Assembly: GCA_900544535.1 (NCBI GenBank)
Contig: UQVH01000009.1
Span: 51,151-115,150, forward strand
Direction of reading: 5' to 3'
DNA from: an uncultured Bacteroidales bacterium
GTDB taxonomy: Bacteria; Bacteroidota; Bacteroidia; Bacteroidales; Muribaculaceae
Length of the DNA: 64,000 nt
Part shown: positions 8,491 to 16,651 of the stretch, one piece after another
How positions within the stretch are numbered: position 1 is the first letter of the stretch
Layout: every line of letters starts with the position of its first letter
The notes under the pieces: generated by a model
Told to the model about the DNA's origin: nothing
The model's input: only the letters and a program-made list of their open reading frames with translations
Databases searched by the model: none
Position numbers and translations under genes: made by a program

Positions 8491-9033
8491 TGCCAGTTCC
8501 CGTCTGATGCGGCTGAGATGGTTGGGAGTAATCAAGAGGAAGGAGGACAAATCTTTCAATGTAACAGTCTCGACAATTTGGGGATATTGTTCACACAATT
8601 CCACATAACGCTGACGAGGCGATTTACGGTAGAGATTGAGCAACCGCATGAATACCATATTGAACAGCGATTTGTATTCGTCAAGCAGGGAGGGAGAAAG
8701 CAATTCCTTGAAAGTCTTTAACGGCACTCGAACCACCTCGCAATCAGTCCCGGCAATCATTGACATCTGGGAGGGTTTCCCGTGTAATGAGGAATGGAAA
8801 TCGGTGATAAATTGACCCGGAAAGGCGAAATTTATCACAGCATCATCTCCCGAATCATTAAGGGTAACTACTTTGAAATAGCCCGACACCACAAGGGCGG
8901 CATAACGAGCGATTGTCCCTTGCTGGATAAAACGCTCTCCCTTTTTATAATGGCATCGTGTCCCTTGCTCGCGGCAATAATCAGTGGCTGCCGAGAGATC
9001 CAAAAAGTCGATATATGAGTTGAACTGTGCCAT
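8461..9033 (-). CDS. Crp/Fnr-family transcriptional regulator
   Basis: 190-aa regulator. The cyclic-nucleotide-type beta-roll spans about 20-115: GERFIQQGTIARYAALVVSGYFKVV, then FAFPGQFITDFHSSLHGKPSQMSM and DCEVVRVPLKTF. A long helix follows, then a short C-terminal winged helix (about 145-188, ERYPQI-like segment and LKDLSSFLLITPNHLSRIRREL). No cysteine cluster for an Fnr Fe-S centre is present and the cAMP-contact residues are not conserved, so the ligand is unknown. It is transcribed alone from TAACTTTG at 9043-9050. Its 3' end was copied further downstream. Confidence 0.88.
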   Translation of the reverse strand: MAQFNSYIDFLDLSAATDYCREQGTRCHYKKGERFIQQGTIARYAALVVSGYFKVVTLNDSGDDAVINFAFPGQFITDFHSSLHGKPSQMSMIAGTDCEVVRVPLKTFKELLSPSLLDEYKSLFNMVFMRLLNLYRKSPRQRYVELCEQYPQIVETVTLKDLSSFLLITPNHLSRIRRELAKNPGMDIKK

Positions 9034-9042
9034 AAGTAATTA

Positions 9043-9050
9043 CAAAGTTA
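9043..9050 (-). promoter_or_regulatory. -7 box (TAACTTTG) for the Crp-type gene
   Basis: CAAAGTTA on the plus strand, 9 nt upstream of the ATG at 9033. This implies a very short or absent 5' leader. Confidence 0.6.
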
Positions 9051-9080
9051 GCAGAAATTCTGCATCGGGAGAACCTTATA

Positions 9081-9141
9081 AATAATAAAAATCAATCGGG
9101 ACACCCTGTGCTTGCAAGATGTCCCGATTGATTTTATTATT
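9081..9141 (-). terminator. rho transcription terminator
   Basis: Long inverted repeat with arms 9081-9102 and 9121-9141 (aataataaaatcaatcgggac and its complement, one base bulged), 18-nt loop. It lies 30 nt beyond the rho stop and is followed on the minus strand by a T-rich stretch. Confidence 0.8.
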
Positions 9142-9170
9142 AATCCTGAGACGGATGATGATTGTGCGGA

Positions 9171-11348
9171 TCAGTCACCCATTGTGCGGAGGAGTTCTTC
9201 GTTGTCGGATGTGCGCTCCATGCGGTCTTTGATGAATTCCATTGCTTCGATGGAGTTGCGGTCGCTCAGGAAGCGGCGCAGAATCCACATGCGGTTGAGT
9301 GTGTCATTGCGCAGAAGCAGGTCGTCGCGACGGGTAGAGGAGGCCATGATGTCGACAGCCGGGAAGATGCGCTTGTTGGATAGCTTGCGGTCGAGCTGGA
9401 GCTCCATGTTGCCGGTTCCCTTGAATTCCTCGAAGATGACTTCGTCCATTTTCGAGCTTGTTTCAGTGAGGGCGGTGGCGATGATGGTGAGTGATCCGCC
9501 GTTTTCAATGTTGCGGGCAGCTCCGAAGAAGCGTTTGGGTTTCTGGAGGGCGTTGGCGTCCACACCGCCTGAAAGGATTTTACCGGAGGCGGGAGCGCAG
9601 GTGTTGTAGGCGCGTGCAAGACGGGTGATAGAGTCAAGCAGGATGACTACGTCGTGGCCGCATTCCACCATGCGTTTTGCTTTTTCAAGTACGATGGAGG
9701 CGATTTTCACGTGGCGCTCGGCGGGTTCGTCGAAGGTCGAAGCAATGACTTCGGCATTTACGCTGCGGCTCATGTCGGTGACTTCCTCAGGGCGTTCGTC
9801 GATGAGGAGAATCATGATATATGTTTCAGGGTGATTCTCGGCAATGGCATTGGCGATATCTTTGAGCAGGATGGTCTTACCTGTCTTAGGTGGTGCCACG
9901 ATCAGGCCGCGCTGGCCTTTACCTATCGGTGAGAACATGTCGACCACGCGGGTGGAAATGTTGCTTGACCGGCCTGAGGTAAGGTCGAACTTTTCGTTGG
10001 GGAAGAGGGGGGTGAGGTGTTCGAAAGCCACGCGGTCACGGATAAATTCGACTGAACGGCCGTTGACGCTCTTGACGCTGCTGAGAGGGAAATATTTGTC
10101 TCCTTCACGAGGCGCACGCAGAGTGGCGTCGACCACATCACCTGAACGGAGTGCATATTGTTTTATCTGCTCTTTGGTGACGAGGACATCGTCGGGCGAT
10201 GCGAGATAGTTGTAGTCGCTTGAACGGAGGAAACCGTGTCCTTCAGGCATTATTTCAAGCACACCTGTGGTTTCGATGATGCCGTCAAAGTTATAGGCCG
10301 GTTGCTGCGGTCTTTGCTCGAACTGCTGGTTTTTGTTGCGGTTCTTCTTATTCTTCTTCCCTTGCAGCTGCTGTTTTTCCATGCCCGGTTCGCCAAGAAC
10401 GATCGGGCCCTGAGGCATAGGAGCCGGCTGCTGTGGAGCGGGAAGCGGTTGCTGCTCTTTTTCCTGCTGGGACCGCGGTGCGAATGTGCGGCCGCCGGAG
10501 CGAGGGAAGAAAGATCCGAAAGAACTGTCTTTAGGCCGGAAATCCCGTTTGGGCTGTTGCTGGAGCCGTTCTATCTGGCTCTCTGAATCCTGAGGCTGGT
10601 CAGCCGGCTGCCCCGGACGGATGAAGACACCGTGGCGCGGACGCTCCTCCTGAGTCTGTTGTGGAGCAGGTTCTTCGGGAGCCGGCAGCTGCTTGGATGT
10701 GTCGGCCGGAACGGGGGAGTCGTTCCGGGGCTCTTCACGGTTGATTTCTTCGGCCACGGGAGTGGTTTCAGCTGATGTTTCGTCATTTTGCTTTTCAGCA
10801 GCTGTATTTTGGGAAGCCTCTTCCCCCTGTACGGCCTGGGCATTGCGTGGCGGACGTCCACGGCGGCGTTTAGGCTGCTGTTCACCCTGAGTCTGCTGAC
10901 CCTCGGCTGATCCCTGAGAGGCCATAGGTGCAGATTCCTGAGGCTCGGCCGCAGCTGTTTCTGCGGTGGCTGCTGTATCGGCCGGATTGTCGGCCTCGGA
11001 TGCAGACCGAGCTTTGCGGCCACGTTTTTTGGGCTGCGGCTGATCTCCATTCTGAGCCGGTGTCTTTGGCGCTTCCTGATCGGGAGCGGTTTTGGGCTCT
11101 TCTTTCTTTTTGCGAGGCGTTTTTTGCGGGTTATCTTCCTTTACGTCAGCTGTATCCTTTTTATTGCGGCGATTTTTCTGTGACGCATTTGCAGTCGAGC
11201 TGGCCGCAACATCGCGGGCCTGCTTGTCAAGGATTTCGTAAACGAGATTTTCCTTATCTTCAAGATTGATTTTCTTTATGCCGTTGGTTTGTGCGACTTC
11301 CCGCAGTTGCGAGTCGTCCATGGCTTCAAGTTCGGAATAATTATACAT
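9171..11348 (-). CDS. rho: Transcription termination factor Rho with long disordered insert
   Basis: Hexameric RNA helicase that terminates transcription. It is 725 aa, against about 420 in E. coli. Order: Rho N domain 1-45 (ELEAMDDSQLREVAQTNGIKKI), then roughly 300 residues of low-complexity sequence rich in Q, P, E and K, then the cold-shock RNA-binding fold from about 350 (TGVLEIMPEGHGFLRSSDYNYL), and the ATPase from about 450. Walker A APPKTGKTILLKD is near 486, Walker B VVILLDSITRLARAYN near 575. The Q-loop and R-loop regions look intact. Such inserts are known in Bacteroidota Rho. The gene is monocistronic, with a promoter about 330 nt upstream and its own terminator. Confidence 0.97.
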   Translation of the reverse strand: MYNYSELEAMDDSQLREVAQTNGIKKINLEDKENLVYEILDKQARDVAASSTANASQKNRRNKKDTADVKEDNPQKTPRKKKEEPKTAPDQEAPKTPAQNGDQPQPKKRGRKARSASEADNPADTAATAETAAAEPQESAPMASQGSAEGQQTQGEQQPKRRRGRPPRNAQAVQGEEASQNTAAEKQNDETSAETTPVAEEINREEPRNDSPVPADTSKQLPAPEEPAPQQTQEERPRHGVFIRPGQPADQPQDSESQIERLQQQPKRDFRPKDSSFGSFFPRSGGRTFAPRSQQEKEQQPLPAPQQPAPMPQGPIVLGEPGMEKQQLQGKKNKKNRNKNQQFEQRPQQPAYNFDGIIETTGVLEIMPEGHGFLRSSDYNYLASPDDVLVTKEQIKQYALRSGDVVDATLRAPREGDKYFPLSSVKSVNGRSVEFIRDRVAFEHLTPLFPNEKFDLTSGRSSNISTRVVDMFSPIGKGQRGLIVAPPKTGKTILLKDIANAIAENHPETYIMILLIDERPEEVTDMSRSVNAEVIASTFDEPAERHVKIASIVLEKAKRMVECGHDVVILLDSITRLARAYNTCAPASGKILSGGVDANALQKPKRFFGAARNIENGGSLTIIATALTETSSKMDEVIFEEFKGTGNMELQLDRKLSNKRIFPAVDIMASSTRRDDLLLRNDTLNRMWILRRFLSDRNSIEAMEFIKDRMERTSDNEELLRTMGD

Positions 11349-11681
11349 ATATATAATATCAGTTGGAAAGCAAGTGCGTCACCACACTTTGTTTACCGTA
11401 AATGTATTGTTTTTTTAACACGAAAATATTCTGTCAAGGGAGGTGGCGGATCAATGATCCAGTTGAGGTCCGTTTTAATGGTTATAAAACCGGAATTATA
11501 AACGGGGAAAAATGAAGTTTAAGGGATGATGATCTTTTTTGCAATCCCCGCTTTTTGCTTGATGTCCTTTAAGAATTGAGTTCAGAAAGGATGGTTGAAA
11601 CCGCGTTGTATCTTATAATACAGATTGAAAAACTTATCGGTTGGGGGATTGGCGGCTGATCCGACGGATTCAAAGCCTTTG
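11349..11681 (-). other. Long 5' leader of rho (about 325 nt)
   Basis: The stretch between the rho promoter and its ATG has no convincing protein gene. It is A/T-rich, with runs of T on the coding strand and one imperfect GC-containing stem region near 11519-11560. There is a 21-codon open stretch there but no start codon. A leader of this length in front of rho suggests autoregulation, as known for rho genes elsewhere, but no specific element is recognised. Confidence 0.4.
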
Positions 11682-11713
11682 CAAAGATACAATCAATTTT
11701 ATGATTTAACAAA
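11682..11713 (-). promoter_or_regulatory. rho promoter (TTTG-N20-TATCTTTG)
   Basis: On the minus strand, TTTG at 11713-11710, exactly 20 nt, then TATCTTTG at 11689-11682. This is a consensus Bacteroidota promoter. Confidence 0.8.
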
Positions 11714-11779
11714 TTAAATTCAAAAAATGTTTTTAGAAAAATCCGCTGAAAATATCTTTGAAAAATATAGCGGACTACT

Positions 11780-11810
11780 GTTGCGGCTGTCGTATAAGTT
11801 CGTAACTTTG
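11780..11810 (+). promoter_or_regulatory. lrgAB promoter (GTTG-N19-TAACTTTG)
   Basis: TAACTTTG at 11803-11810 with GTTG at 11780-11783. Start codon 74 nt downstream. It is divergent from the rho promoter. Confidence 0.65.
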
Positions 11811-11883
11811 CACCCTCGAAAGAAGTACAGACAATATATTTCCAAGAACACATTCATTTTTTTACTGAAACATATCGGAGATT

Positions 11884-12243
11884 ATGATATTACAATGTGC
11901 GGTGCTATTCTCTTTTTTAGCATTGGGTGAATTGATCGTTTGGCTGACAGGGATTCCGATTCCGTCCAGCATCATAGGGATGCTGCTGCTCACGGCAGCA
12001 CTTAAAATGAAAATCGTGCGTGTTTTCTGGGTCGACAAAGTGGCGGATTTCCTGCTGAAAAATCTCGGTTTTTTCTTCGTGCCCGCCGGAGTGGGGCTTA
12101 TGAACTGTCTGGGTTTGCTCAGTGATCAGTGGCTGCCGATTGTAGGCGCATGTGTGATCAGTACATTTTTGGTAATTGCGGCGACTGGATGGGTCCATCA
12201 GTATGTGCGTCGTGCTTCATCACATCATCATGAACTTTATTGA
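11884..12243 (+). CDS. lrgA: CidA/LrgA family membrane protein
   Basis: 119-aa integral inner-membrane protein with four hydrophobic segments: 4-22, 28-42, 59-79 and 85-104. Family features include GIPIPSSIIGMLLL after the first segment and LGFFFVPAGVGLMN before the third. LrgA/CidA proteins are holin-like and pair with LrgB. Roles in autolysis and, in some bacteria, pyruvate uptake are described. The tail carries a His cluster (SSHHHELY). The downstream lrgB starts inside its last codons. Confidence 0.87.
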   Translation: MILQCAVLFSFLALGELIVWLTGIPIPSSIIGMLLLTAALKMKIVRVFWVDKVADFLLKNLGFFFVPAGVGLMNCLGLLSDQWLPIVGACVISTFLVIAATGWVHQYVRRASSHHHELY

Positions 12244-12928
12244 CAATAAATTTTTTCTGATCGCACTGACTTTTGTGGTCTATCTTCTGTCGCAGTTGTT
12301 GCAGAAACGCACCGGAGTGTCTTTCCTGAATCCGATTCTGATTACGATAATAGTGCTGATCTGCATTCTTCTCGGATGTGGTGTAGATTACGACGCCTAT
12401 GCCGAAGGGGGACAATATATTGAATTTTGGCTTAAACCTGCGGTTGTGGCTCTCGGTGTGCCGCTTTACAGGCAGCTGGAGTCGATACGCAAGCAACTGT
12501 TGCCGATTTTGGCTGCCGAGTTGGCCGGATGTATCGTCGGGACTGTCTCGGTGGTTGTCGTTGCAAAGTTGCTTGGCGCAACTCCTGATGTGGTGATTTC
12601 GCTCGCACCTAAATCTGTCACTACGCCTATTGCGATGGAAATAGCATCGACTTTGGGCGGCATTCCTGCGCTGACCGCGGCCGTGGTTGTCTGTACAGGC
12701 ATTTTCGGCGGAATTGCCGGTTTCAAGATGATGAAATTGTCGAGAGTCAAGAGTCCGATTGCCCAGGGATTGTCTATGGGGACCGCGGCACATGCCGTCG
12801 GGACATCAGTCGCAATGGAAAACGGCTATCGCTACGGAGCCTTCTCGTCGCTCGGCCTTACACTCAACGGCCTTTTCACCGCATTGCTTACTCCGTTTAT
12901 CCTCGCGGCTCTCGGCTATACGGTGTGA
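12230..12928 (+). CDS. lrgB: LrgB family membrane protein
   Basis: 232 aa from the ATG at 12230, which overlaps lrgA by 14 bp. Upstream in-frame ATG/GTG codons would place the beginning deep inside lrgA. Six or seven membrane segments and the hallmark SLAPKSVTTPIAMEIASTLGGIPALTA (about 125-150) and GTAAHAVGTSVAMENG (about 187-202) identify the LrgB/YohK family. It forms the second half of the LrgAB unit, and no LytS/LytR-type regulator is nearby. Confidence 0.92.
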   Translation: MNFIDNKFFLIALTFVVYLLSQLLQKRTGVSFLNPILITIIVLICILLGCGVDYDAYAEGGQYIEFWLKPAVVALGVPLYRQLESIRKQLLPILAAELAGCIVGTVSVVVVAKLLGATPDVVISLAPKSVTTPIAMEIASTLGGIPALTAAVVVCTGIFGGIAGFKMMKLSRVKSPIAQGLSMGTAAHAVGTSVAMENGYRYGAFSSLGLTLNGLFTALLTPFILAALGYTV

Positions 12929-13023
12929 TCCTATAATGGCCGGATGTGCTTCAGAACGGTCCGGAGCGTGATAAAATTCATAAAAAGTAGATGATTTAAA
13001 CCGGTTGGTTTAAGAAAAATTTG

Positions 13024-13031
13024 TAAATTTG
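13024..13031 (+). promoter_or_regulatory. -7 box (TAAATTTG) for nusB operon
   Basis: TAAATTTG 45 nt before the nusB ATG. The -33 box is not clear. Confidence 0.55.
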
Positions 13032-13075
13032 CAGCGTTAAAATCATTAACGACGAAAAAATAGGTCTTTAAAAGT

Positions 13076-14515
13076 ATGATAAATCGAGTTTTGATCCGAA
13101 TCAAAGTGGTCCAGCTTCTCTACTCTTATCTGTTGACCCAGAGTGAGTTTAAAATAGAGCCTCAGGTTGAAAATCCGTCACGCGACAAGAAATATGGTCA
13201 TGAACTTTACCTCGATTTATTGTTGATGATTCTCGAAATGTCAGGATATGACGTTTCCGGAGGTCATCGCCAGTCGCCGTTGCGGGGTATTGCCTTGAAT
13301 AAACACATTGACCGCAATGCCTTGGCCCGTTCGCTCAACGGGATTGATGAGATCCGCACCCTTATACTAAGAGGTCGTTCAGGCGTGGCTTTGTTCGACT
13401 CTGTCATTCCCTCAATCTATGACGCCATTCCGTCTCTTCCGGCTTATAAAAGCTATATACGCTTGAAAAAAGCCGAGCTGAAAGACGATGTGGCTCTGTG
13501 GGTGTCGATAATCAACAATCTTATTGCAGAAAATCCGGAATTCATCACTGCCGCACGCAAGAATCCGGACTTTACGGTCGCCGGCTTTACCCGCGGCATA
13601 AATTCCCTGCTTCACACCCTGAATGAGTATAACGATAACCGCGCACTTTACAATCATGCGCGTCACGCACTCGACTATTCTCTTGACAAAGCATATGAGC
13701 TCTACTACAATCTGCTTCTTCTGTCAGTAGAGATTACCCGTATGCAGGATCAGCGTCTGGACGCCGCCAAGCACAAATATCTGCCGACCGACGAAGACCT
13801 GCATCCTAATCTCCGTTTTGTCGAAAACAAATTTGTCAAGGCCCTTGCAGAGAACGAGGATTTCAACGCTTATGTGGACGAGCGGAAACTTTCGTGGGAT
13901 TCGGATGCGCTGATGGTCAAGGGGCTCCTTGAAAAAATCATGGAGAGCGAGCTGTATAAGGACTATATGGCACGTACCGAAGACACCACTTATGAGGAAG
14001 ACTGCGACTTCTGGCGTCAGGTCTATAAGAATATCATTCTTCCGGGAGATGAGCTTGCGGAAGTCCTCGAATCCAGGTCGGTCTACTGGAACGACGACCT
14101 GCATGTTGTCGGTACATTCGTGCTGAAAACAATCCGCAGGTTCAGCCAGAGCAAGACGGAAGGCGCCGACATCAGGCTCCTGCCGCAGTTCAAGGATGAG
14201 GAAGACAGCCGCTTCGGCGCACAGCTGTTTGACCTCGCCGTGAAGAATTATCAGGAATACCGCGAGCTGATTGATTCGTTCGTGAATGAACATAGATGGG
14301 ACTCCGAGCGTCTTGCTTTTATGGACATAGTCATAATGGTGACTGCGATAACGGAACTCCTGAACTTCCCGGCTATTCCGATCGCCGTCACGCTGAACGA
14401 ATATATAGAGATTGCCAATGCTTACAGCACTCCACGAAGCGGCGCGTTCATCAACGGCATCCTCTATTCTGTGATCAACCATCTGAAGGCCGAAGGCAAG
14501 CTTGTAAAGGCATGA
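13076..14515 (+). CDS. nusB: NusB-domain transcription antitermination factor, extended
   Basis: 479-aa protein whose C-terminal 140 residues form a NusB domain (VNEHRWDSERLAFMDIVIMVTAITELLNFPAIPIAVTLNEYIEIANAYSTPRSGAFINGIL). E. coli NusB is about 140 aa, so this carries an N-terminal extension of some 340 residues, largely helical. It begins MINRVLIRIKVVQLLYSYL, itself NusB-like, suggesting the domain is split by or preceded by an insertion. Long NusB forms are usual in Bacteroidota, though this one seems longer than most. It leads an operon with yajC, a YbbR gene and coaE, an order I know from related genomes. Confidence 0.9.
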   Translation: MINRVLIRIKVVQLLYSYLLTQSEFKIEPQVENPSRDKKYGHELYLDLLLMILEMSGYDVSGGHRQSPLRGIALNKHIDRNALARSLNGIDEIRTLILRGRSGVALFDSVIPSIYDAIPSLPAYKSYIRLKKAELKDDVALWVSIINNLIAENPEFITAARKNPDFTVAGFTRGINSLLHTLNEYNDNRALYNHARHALDYSLDKAYELYYNLLLLSVEITRMQDQRLDAAKHKYLPTDEDLHPNLRFVENKFVKALAENEDFNAYVDERKLSWDSDALMVKGLLEKIMESELYKDYMARTEDTTYEEDCDFWRQVYKNIILPGDELAEVLESRSVYWNDDLHVVGTFVLKTIRRFSQSKTEGADIRLLPQFKDEEDSRFGAQLFDLAVKNYQEYRELIDSFVNEHRWDSERLAFMDIVIMVTAITELLNFPAIPIAVTLNEYIEIANAYSTPRSGAFINGILYSVINHLKAEGKLVKA

Positions 14516-14568
14516 TCAGCGGTCATCATCAATAAAAGAATTCCTAATTAAAAACAATAGATAAATTT

Positions 14569-14889
14569 ATGCTTAACACAATCCTCCTCCAGGCTGCCGG
14601 TAGCAGCTGGGCAAATATCGCGATGATCGTCGCACTGATCGCTATCTTCTACCTGTTCATGATCCGTCCGCAGCAGAAGCGCCAGAACGAGATCAAGAAG
14701 TTCCGCGAAGGCCTCAAGGTCGGTGATCCGGTAGTGACCGCAGGCGGTATCTATGGAAAGGTGAAGGATGTCAATGACACTACTTTCACTATCGAGATCG
14801 CGCGCGATGTCCGCATCACCGTTGACAAAGGTTCTGTTTATCCTTCGGCCCAGCAGGCTGCCAGTGATGCCGCTGAAAAGGGCAAATAA
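14569..14889 (+). CDS. yajC: Preprotein translocase subunit YajC
   Basis: 106-aa single-pass membrane subunit of the SecDF-YajC accessory complex. One hydrophobic helix at 12-31 (WANIAMIVALIAIFYLFMI) is followed by the family motif RPQQKRQNEIKKFREGLKVGDPVVTAGGIYGKV and a beta-rich tail TFTIEIARDVRITVDKGSV. It lies 53 nt after nusB and 31 nt before the YbbR gene. secDF is not in the window. Confidence 0.95.
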   Translation: MLNTILLQAAGSSWANIAMIVALIAIFYLFMIRPQQKRQNEIKKFREGLKVGDPVVTAGGIYGKVKDVNDTTFTIEIARDVRITVDKGSVYPSAQQAASDAAEKGK

Positions 14890-14920
14890 TTAAGCTTTAC
14901 TGTCTATCTCCTCCGGTCCT

Positions 14921-15892
14921 ATGAACGAGAAGGCGAAACAGATAAGTGATAAAGTGACCGCGGCTCTTCATTCGAGCCGCGGCCAAAATATTTTGCTTTA
15001 TCTGCTCTTCGTGGCTGTGGCGTTCGTGTTCTGGGTGTTTTTGTCGCTCGACGCGGAAGTTCAGCGCGATTTTGAAGTGCCGGTGGAGATTCAGGAGATT
15101 CCCGACAGCGTCACCATGATAGGGCTTCCTCCGGCCGCCATAGGTGTCAGCGTCAAGGGAAAAGATTCACAGCTGTTGCGTTTCCTTTGGGGCAAGATGT
15201 CGCCCGTGAAATTCAAGTGGGAGGAAAGCATAGAGGGACATTCATTTGTGCTCGGCCGCCCGAAACTTGAGGCTAAATTGCGCGACTACTTCGGCAATGC
15301 CGTGCAGGTACTGGCATGTCGTCCTGACTCACTGCGTCTGCCTTTCACCTCGCAGCCCGGTATAAGAGTGAAACTCAATGTCCAGGCTGACGTGCATCCC
15401 AATTTGCAATACATCATTTCAGGACCGGTCTACGCCAATGTGGATTCTGTCACTCTTTATTCAGTCGAGGACCTTCCGCATTCCCTCAAAGTCGTTTCGA
15501 CAGAGCCGATTGTCAAATCCGATCTGCGCGACACGACCCGTTACGAAGTTCGCGTCAAGCCGATCGCCGGAGTGAGAATCATCCCCGACGTAGTGACCGT
15601 CACAGTGCCCGTCGAACCTCTGATTGCGAAAAAGCGCAAAATAGCACTTGAAGTCTCCCACAGAGCGGAAGGGAAAAATCTGATAACCTTCCCGTCGAAT
15701 ATCGAGATCAGCTATCTTGTCCCGATGAGCGCTTATAACGACGAATATCCGGTGAAAGCCTATGTCGATTTCCGGGATGCTCGTCCGAATACCCGTAAAC
15801 TGCCGGTGGAACTTTCGACTCTGCCGGATGTCTATCATAATGTAAGCTTTACACCTGACAGTGTCGAGTACATCATCGAGAGTGTAAAATAA
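14921..15892 (+). CDS. YbbR-like domain membrane protein
   Basis: 323-aa protein with one N-terminal transmembrane helix (about 23-42, NILLYLLFVAVAFVFWVFLSL) and a large extracytoplasmic part made of YbbR-type beta repeats. The repeats are seen as EVPVEIQEIPDSVTMIG, IRVKLNVQADVHPN and YEVRVKPIAGVRIIPDVVTVTVPVE. In Firmicutes the homologue CdaR regulates the c-di-AMP synthase CdaA. Here no diadenylate cyclase is adjacent, so that role is unproven. It sits between yajC and coaE with short gaps. Confidence 0.85.
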   Translation: MNEKAKQISDKVTAALHSSRGQNILLYLLFVAVAFVFWVFLSLDAEVQRDFEVPVEIQEIPDSVTMIGLPPAAIGVSVKGKDSQLLRFLWGKMSPVKFKWEESIEGHSFVLGRPKLEAKLRDYFGNAVQVLACRPDSLRLPFTSQPGIRVKLNVQADVHPNLQYIISGPVYANVDSVTLYSVEDLPHSLKVVSTEPIVKSDLRDTTRYEVRVKPIAGVRIIPDVVTVTVPVEPLIAKKRKIALEVSHRAEGKNLITFPSNIEISYLVPMSAYNDEYPVKAYVDFRDARPNTRKLPVELSTLPDVYHNVSFTPDSVEYIIESVK

Positions 15893-15905
15893 AGTCGCCG
15901 ACGGA

Positions 15906-16475
15906 ATGTTGACAGCTATAACAGGAGGGATAGGGAGCGGTAAAAGTGTGGTGAGCCAGATTCTTGCCGCAATGGGCTTCAGGGTCTATGACTGCGACCG
16001 TGAGGCCAGGAAACTTATGGACAGCAATGCCGCCATCAAGACAGCTCTTTGCCATGAAATTCATCCTGATTGTGTGGATGCAGACGGACGAATTGACCGT
16101 TGCCGCCTGAGCGAGATCGTATTCAGAGATGCCCACGCCCTCGAACGGCTGAACGGCATAGTCCACGCCGCTGTCAGGAGTGATCTCAGGGACTGGTGCG
16201 GGCGCAACAGCGGCCATGGACGATTGTTTGTAGAGACTGCAATCCTCTATCAGAGCGGACTTGATGCGATGGTTGACAATGTCTGGACTGTCGAAGCTCC
16301 GTTTGATCTGCGGATTGAGCGCGTGATGGCCCGTAACTCTCTGTCGCGCGAGCAGGTCCTCTCCCGCATTAACTCGCAGGACTCATACATTCCGACAACC
16401 ACACATCCCTCCGTCATCAGCCTTGTCAACGACGGATATTACCCGATTCTGCCGCAGATTGAAAAATTGTTGTGA
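15906..16475 (+). CDS. coaE: Dephospho-CoA kinase
   Basis: Final step of coenzyme A synthesis, ATP-dependent phosphorylation of dephospho-CoA. 189 aa. P-loop TGGIGSGKSVVSQIL at the N-terminus, YDCDREARKLM near 29-39, and the lid region RIERVMARNSLSREQVLSRINSQ near 136-158. The start is 13 nt after the YbbR stop. It is the last gene of the nusB operon. Confidence 0.95.
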   Translation: MLTAITGGIGSGKSVVSQILAAMGFRVYDCDREARKLMDSNAAIKTALCHEIHPDCVDADGRIDRCRLSEIVFRDAHALERLNGIVHAAVRSDLRDWCGRNSGHGRLFVETAILYQSGLDAMVDNVWTVEAPFDLRIERVMARNSLSREQVLSRINSQDSYIPTTTHPSVISLVNDGYYPILPQIEKLL

Positions 16476-16482
16476 TTTACTG

Positions 16483-16514
16483 TTGTCATAAAAGGATAAA
16501 CGGGGCAATATTTG
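16483..16514 (+). promoter_or_regulatory. Possible promoter of the polysaccharide operon
   Basis: TTG at 16483-16485, 21 nt, then AATATTTG at 16507-16514, one mismatch to TAnnTTTG. It would give a leader of about 130 nt before the first gene. Confidence 0.4.
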
Positions 16515-16594
16515 CAGTCGAGTGACGTTATTTTTAAAGGCTGTGCATGTCTTCGGAACCGATAGCAGTAATGTATGGCCGATATTTATCAGAC

Positions 16595-16624
16595 AGCTGT
16601 GTTTTGCTCACAGGCTTATTTTTT
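16595..16624 (+). terminator. Terminator-like hairpin in the polysaccharide-operon leader
   Basis: AGCTGTG at 16595-16601 pairs with CACAGgCT at 16609-16616 (one bulged G), followed by TATTTTTTAG. It could end coaE transcription or act as an attenuator in the leader, 28 nt before the first export gene. Confidence 0.45.
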
Positions 16625-16651
16625 AGTGTAACCTTAGAATCAAAAACATAA

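Noticed and set aside
11519..11581. A small leader peptide in front of rho (21 codons ending IAKKIIIP)
   Set aside because: The open stretch has no ATG, GTG or TTG start after the upstream stop; kept only as a remark.
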